Source: Gaetbulibacter saemankumensis DSM 17032
GTDB taxonomy: Bacteria; Bacteroidota; Bacteroidia; Flavobacteriales; Flavobacteriaceae
DNA: 64,000 bases
Assembly (NCBI RefSeq): GCF_000425645.1
Contig: NZ_KE384430.1
Coordinates: 1,497,766-1,561,765, forward strand
Reading direction: 5' to 3'
Shown: positions 61,106 to 64,000 of the stretch, piece after piece
Layout: each line of letters starts with the position of its first letter
Numbering within the stretch: position 1 is the first letter of the stretch
Position numbers and translations under genes: made by a program
Notes under the pieces: generated by a model
What the model was told of the DNA's origin: nothing
The model's database searches: none
What the model saw: the letters and a program-made list of their open reading frames with translations, nothing else

Positions 61106-63040
61106 TTAAAACGGTTTTAACGTTTTGCTTATTTCTTCTGTTATAATTCTGGAGAAGTCTTCAATAGAAATCATTCCTAAATCTTCTCCTCCGTGCTTAC
61201 GCACAGTTATTTTGTTTTCTGCTTCTTCTTGTTCACCGATTATAATCATATACGGGTATTTTTGCATTTCGGCTTCCCGAATCTTTTTCCCGATAGTTTC
61301 ATTACGGTGATCTACAAGGGCGCGAATTTCGTCATTTTCTAACAAATTTAAAACTTTTTCCGAGTATTTTTCATATTTCTCGCTAATTGACAAGATGATA
61401 GCCTGTGTTGGCATCAACCAAAGCGGGAAATTACCGGCCGTATGTTCAAGTAATATCGCGACAAAACGCTCCATACTTCCAAATGGGGCACGGTGAATCA
61501 TTACTGGACGGTGTAATTCGTTATCGCTACCTTTATAAGTTAGATTAAAACGTTCTGGTAAGTTATAATCTACCTGAATGGTTCCTAACTGCCATTGGCG
61601 ACCTAAGGCGTCTTTCACCATGAAATCCAGTTTTGGACCATAAAAGGCGGCTTCGCCAGTTTCAACAGTGTAATTTAGGCCTTTGTCTTTGGCGGCATTA
61701 ATAATGGCTTGCTCTGCTTTCTCCCAGTTTTCTAAACTTCCTATATACTTATCTGGATTTTCCGGATCTCTTAAAGATACCTGAGCTGTAAAGTTTTCAA
61801 ACCCTAACGATCCAAATACATAAAGTACGAGGTCGATAACATTTTTAAACTCTTCATCCAATTGGTCTGGTGTACAGAATAAGTGGGCATCATCTTGAGT
61901 AAAACCACGAACACGTGTTAAACCATGAAGTTCTCCACTTTGTTCGTATCTGTAAACCGTTCCAAATTCAGCATAACGTTTTGGTAAATCTTTGTACGAC
62001 CACTGATTGTTGTTATAAATTTCACAGTGGTGCGGGCAGTTCATAGGTTTTAATAAAAACTCTTCACCCTCTTTAGGTGTGCTAATTGGTTGGAAACTGT
62101 CTTCACCATATTTAGCATAATGCCCGGAAGTAACATAAAGTTCTTTTTGTCCAATATGTGGTGTCACGACCATTTCGTAACCAGCCTTCTTTTGAGCCGA
62201 TTTTAAAAAGTTTTCCAGACGTTCACGTAAAGCGGCACCTTTTGGTAACCACAAAGGTAAACCTTGCCCTACTTTTTGCGAAAAAGTAAACAACTCTAAT
62301 TCTTTACCTAATTTTCTATGGTCACGTTTTTTAGCTTCTTCTAAAAGGGTTAGGTACTCTGTAAGTTCCTTTTGCTTAGGAAATGAAATTCCGTATACAC
62401 GAGTAAGCTGTGGTTTGTTTTCATCACCTCGCCAGTAAGCACCAGCAACACTTAATATTTTAACAGCTTTAATTATACCAGTATTTGGGATGTGGCCACC
62501 ACGACATAAATCGGTGAAAGTAGAATGATCACAAAAAGTGATGGTACCATCTTCGAGATTCTCGATTAATTCCGTTTTAAACGGATTGTTCTTATATAAA
62601 TCTAGAGCTTCCGTTTTACTTGCAGAGCGCATTTTAAAATCGTGCTTTCCGCGTGCTATTTCAAGCATTTTGTTTTCAATAGCTTTAAAATCTTTTTCGG
62701 AAACGCTATGCTCTCCAAAATCTACATCATAATAAAACCCATTATCGATAGCAGGTCCTATAGTTAGTTTCGATCCTGGATATAATTCTTCAAGAGCTTG
62801 AGCTAATACATGAGCCGACGAATGCCAAAAGGCTTTCTTTCCGGCATCATCTTTCCATGTGTATAAAACTAACGAGCCGTCGGTGGTTAATGGAGTAACG
62901 GTTTCAATAGAGGTACCATTAAAACTAGCTGAAATGACATTTCTAGCAAATCCTTCGCTAATGCTTTTAGCGACATCCATAGGTGTGACGTGCGCTTCGT
63001 ACGATCTTACACTTCCGTCGGGCAATGTTATATGTATCAT
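61106..63040 (-). CDS. thrS: threonyl-tRNA synthetase
   Basis: A 644-aa class II synthetase. The N-terminal TGS domain begins [15 protein letters not shown]; the ATG at 63040 aligns with the family start, and the extra upstream codon is TTG. The editing domain has [19 protein letters not shown] near 70-88; the catalytic core shows the zinc cysteine in [12 protein letters not shown] and [20 protein letters not shown], and the C-terminal anticodon domain ends [13 protein letters not shown]. It is the first gene of the thrS-infC-rpmI-rplT run and has a promoter-like pair upstream. Confidence 0.97.
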   Translation of the reverse strand: MIHITLPDGSVRSYEAHVTPMDVAKSISEGFARNVISASFNGTSIETVTPLTTDGSLVLYTWKDDAGKKAFWHSSAHVLAQALEELYPGSKLTIGPAIDNGFYYDVDFGEHSVSEKDFKAIENKMLEIARGKHDFKMRSASKTEALDLYKNNPFKTELIENLEDGTITFCDHSTFTDLCRGGHIPNTGIIKAVKILSVAGAYWRGDENKPQLTRVYGISFPKQKELTEYLTLLEEAKKRDHRKLGKELELFTFSQKVGQGLPLWLPKGAALRERLENFLKSAQKKAGYEMVVTPHIGQKELYVTSGHYAKYGEDSFQPISTPKEGEEFLLKPMNCPHHCEIYNNNQWSYKDLPKRYAEFGTVYRYEQSGELHGLTRVRGFTQDDAHLFCTPDQLDEEFKNVIDLVLYVFGSLGFENFTAQVSLRDPENPDKYIGSLENWEKAEQAIINAAKDKGLNYTVETGEAAFYGPKLDFMVKDALGRQWQLGTIQVDYNLPERFNLTYKGSDNELHRPVMIHRAPFGSMERFVAILLEHTAGNFPLWLMPTQAIILSISEKYEKYSEKVLNLLENDEIRALVDHRNETIGKKIREAEMQKYPYMIIIGEQEEAENKITVRKHGGEDLGMISIEDFSRIITEEISKTLKPF

Positions 63041-63062
63041 CAAAATATTTTAAATTCGGTTG

Positions 63063-63093
63063 CAAAGATAGTAGTATAAACAAATACATACAA
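63063..63093 (-). promoter_or_regulatory. promoter of the thrS operon
   Basis: On the minus strand TTG (63091-63093), 20-bp spacer, TATCTTTG (63063-63070), 22 bases before the thrS ATG. Confidence 0.65.
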
Positions 63094-63260
63094 TATATAT
63101 ATAAGTATAATTTTTGTTGAATATTTTTTAGCTAGATATATAAGGATTGTATAAATAAAGTATTTTAAGTATTGAAATATAATTTAATATATGGGGTAAC
63201 ATGAATTTACAATATTTAGTACTTGTCAACACTGATGTTTATTTAAAATCATTTGAGCGT

Positions 63261-63432
63261 TTCCTTGCCGTTAGGTCAAGGTCGGGCTGTACATTCTATC
63301 TTTTTTATGGGTATTTAAATATGGGAGGGCGTGATGCAGGTTGTAATGTTATCTATATATAAAATGTATCATAGGTGCATGGATGAATCCCATAAAAAGG
63401 ATGCCATTTCCATCCCTAACGCAGGATTTTAG
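63261..63432 (+). pseudogene. decayed coding-like sequence in two frames
   Basis: A less A+T-rich island in a non-coding gap. From 63261 one frame reads LAVRSRSGCTFYLFYGYLN and then GGRDAGCNVIYI before a TAA at 63360. From 63370, shifted by one base, a second frame reads CMDESHKKDAISIPNAGF and stops at TAG 63430. Both look like protein text rather than random A+T-rich codons. I cannot name the family. It may be a relic or a conserved element that happens to translate well. Confidence 0.4.
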
Positions 63433-63535
63433 GGAGGAGTATCATTCAGATTTTAGTTATTTCTATTTATTTCACCTTGTAACCCCTTAGAAATAAAGGT
63501 TTAGGGAATAAGTTTAAAAAATAGATTAAAAAAAG
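63433..63535. other. spacer before the promoter array
   Basis: No frame, hairpin of note or consensus box is seen here. An open frame on the opposite strand at 63467-63745 runs through the promoter repeats and is not credible. Confidence 0.4.
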
Positions 63536-63568
63536 TTTGTTTGGTAATAAAAAAGGGGGGTATATTTG
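63536..63568 (+). promoter_or_regulatory. tandem promoter P1 of a probable rRNA operon
   Basis: TTTG at 63540-63543 (another at 63536-63539), spacer of 17 bp (or 21) with A and G tracts, TATATTTG at 63561-63568, then GCACCCCGC. The next promoters repeat this design. Confidence 0.75.
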
Positions 63569-63674
63569 CACCCCGCAAACGAGGGCTTGGGTTCTTGTAA
63601 GTGGTAAGTTCATAGACAGGTTTTGGTAGAAAAAGGAGTTAAAAAAAACTTTTAAAAAAAGCGAAAAAAAAAGC

Positions 63675-63704
63675 TTTGTGAGAATAAAAAAAGCACTATG
63701 TTTG
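63675..63704 (+). promoter_or_regulatory. tandem promoter P2 of a probable rRNA operon
   Basis: TTTG at 63675-63678, 18-bp A-rich spacer, TATGTTTG at 63697-63704, then GCAGCCGC. A TAAGTTCATA segment follows as after P1 and P3. Confidence 0.75.
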
Positions 63705-63825
63705 CAGCCGCAAAAAACGGCAATGCTGTTAGTGCGTAAGTTCATAAAGGAAGTAGCGATATAAAAGGGATTTGATGCTATTAATTGGTGTTAAAAAATA
63801 ACTTTTAAAAAAAACATCAAAACTA

Positions 63826-63857
63826 TTTGTGGAGTTAAAAAAAGGGTTTTATATTTG
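63826..63857 (+). promoter_or_regulatory. tandem promoter P3 of a probable rRNA operon
   Basis: TTTG at 63826-63829, 20-bp A-rich spacer, TATATTTG at 63850-63857, then GCACCCGCT, the same 8-base GC-rich run that follows the -7 box of tRNA-Lys copy 2. It is the promoter closest to the window end. Confidence 0.8.
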
Positions 63858-63863
63858 CACCCG

Positions 63864-64000
63864 CTTAGCGCTTAAAGGGCGTTTAAGATAAGAGAATAAG
63901 AAGTTCATAAACATATTGAATTGACAGCGTAAGATAATAATTGGAAACGGTTATTATCAATCAAGAGAGAATAAACCATTTTGAGTACTAGAGATTCTAA
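63864..64000 (+). other. probable 16S rRNA leader
   Basis: The 137 bases after P3 contain no frame. They include AAGTTCATAAACATATTG, GACAGCGTAAGATAATAATT and the tail GAGAATAAACCATTTTGAG, of the type seen upstream of 16S genes in Flavobacteriia, from memory. The mature 16S rRNA would begin just beyond base 64000. Inference from promoter strength and position. Confidence 0.6.

Noticed and set aside
63467..63745. Open frame of 92 codons on the minus strand
   Set aside because: It runs antisense through the tandem promoter repeats; its F-, L- and S-rich composition is that of translated A-tracts.

Overview
The window is about 64 kb of A+T-rich chromosome from a member of the Flavobacteriaceae (Bacteroidota). 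Evidence for this: type IX secretion (T9SS) sorting domains at protein C-termini, promoters of the Bacteroidota type (TTG, 17-23 bp, TAnnTTTG), few Shine-Dalgarno sequences, zeaxanthin-type carotenoid genes, and families such as DUF5606, DUF4422 and DUF1456. I see no integrase, transposase, phage gene or CRISPR array. The genus cannot be fixed from sequence reading alone.

Layout. 1-6.9 kb: a partial secreted protein, lysA, sucC, the wreck of a small secreted-protein gene, a DUF1456 gene, a TerB-like gene and uvrB. 6.9-19.8 kb: three consecutive giant secreted proteins (1704, 1607 and 905 aa) with the same gliding-type C-terminal sorting domain and a shared repeat module of about 90-100 aa. 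19.9-27.3 kb: an ABC-2 exporter, a protein with a cryptic kinase-like motif set, a pRiA4b-ORF3-like protein, ctaA, cca, a Sua5/YrdC protein and a pyruvyl transferase. 26.4-35 kb: a cell-surface glycan island (pyruvyl transferase, two DUF4422 genes, three glycosyltransferases, a LPS-kinase-like gene, UDP-galactopyranose mutase, a heptosyltransferase-like GT9), followed by dapD.

36-40.5 kb: a small secreted protein, ruvX, a T9SS type A protein, def, a DUF5606 gene, a TlpA-like thioredoxin and a 2-hydroxyacid dehydrogenase. 40.5-45 kb: carotenoid operon crtI-crtB-crtZ-crtY headed by a MerR regulator carrying the B12-photoreceptor residues of CarH/LitR. The crtI and regulator promoters share a motif, which suggests light control of pigment synthesis. 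45.2-47.4 kb: an octaheme cytochrome lipoprotein with HEAT and TPR repeats. 47.5-47.9 kb: two identical tRNA-Lys genes around a tRNA-Leu. 48-59.7 kb: aroK, a phosphoribosyltransferase, an S4 protein, an FKBP-like lipoprotein, an outer-membrane barrel, tgt, lptF/G-like, EamA, accA, dnaB, a secreted amidotransferase-like protein and yjbQ. 59.8-63.0 kb: the translation operon thrS-infC-rpmI-rplT.

The right edge (63.5-64.0 kb) has no gene but holds three tandem promoters of identical architecture, most easily read as the promoter array and leader of an rRNA operon whose 16S gene would start just outside the window. The best leads for follow-up are the photoreceptor/carotenoid switch with its candidate operator, the stable-RNA promoter array and its discriminator shared with tRNA-Lys, the kinase-like orphan at 21.7 kb, the Tgt that lacks its zinc cysteines, the infC gene with no ordinary start codon, and the decayed coding-like sequences at 3.4 and 63.3 kb.
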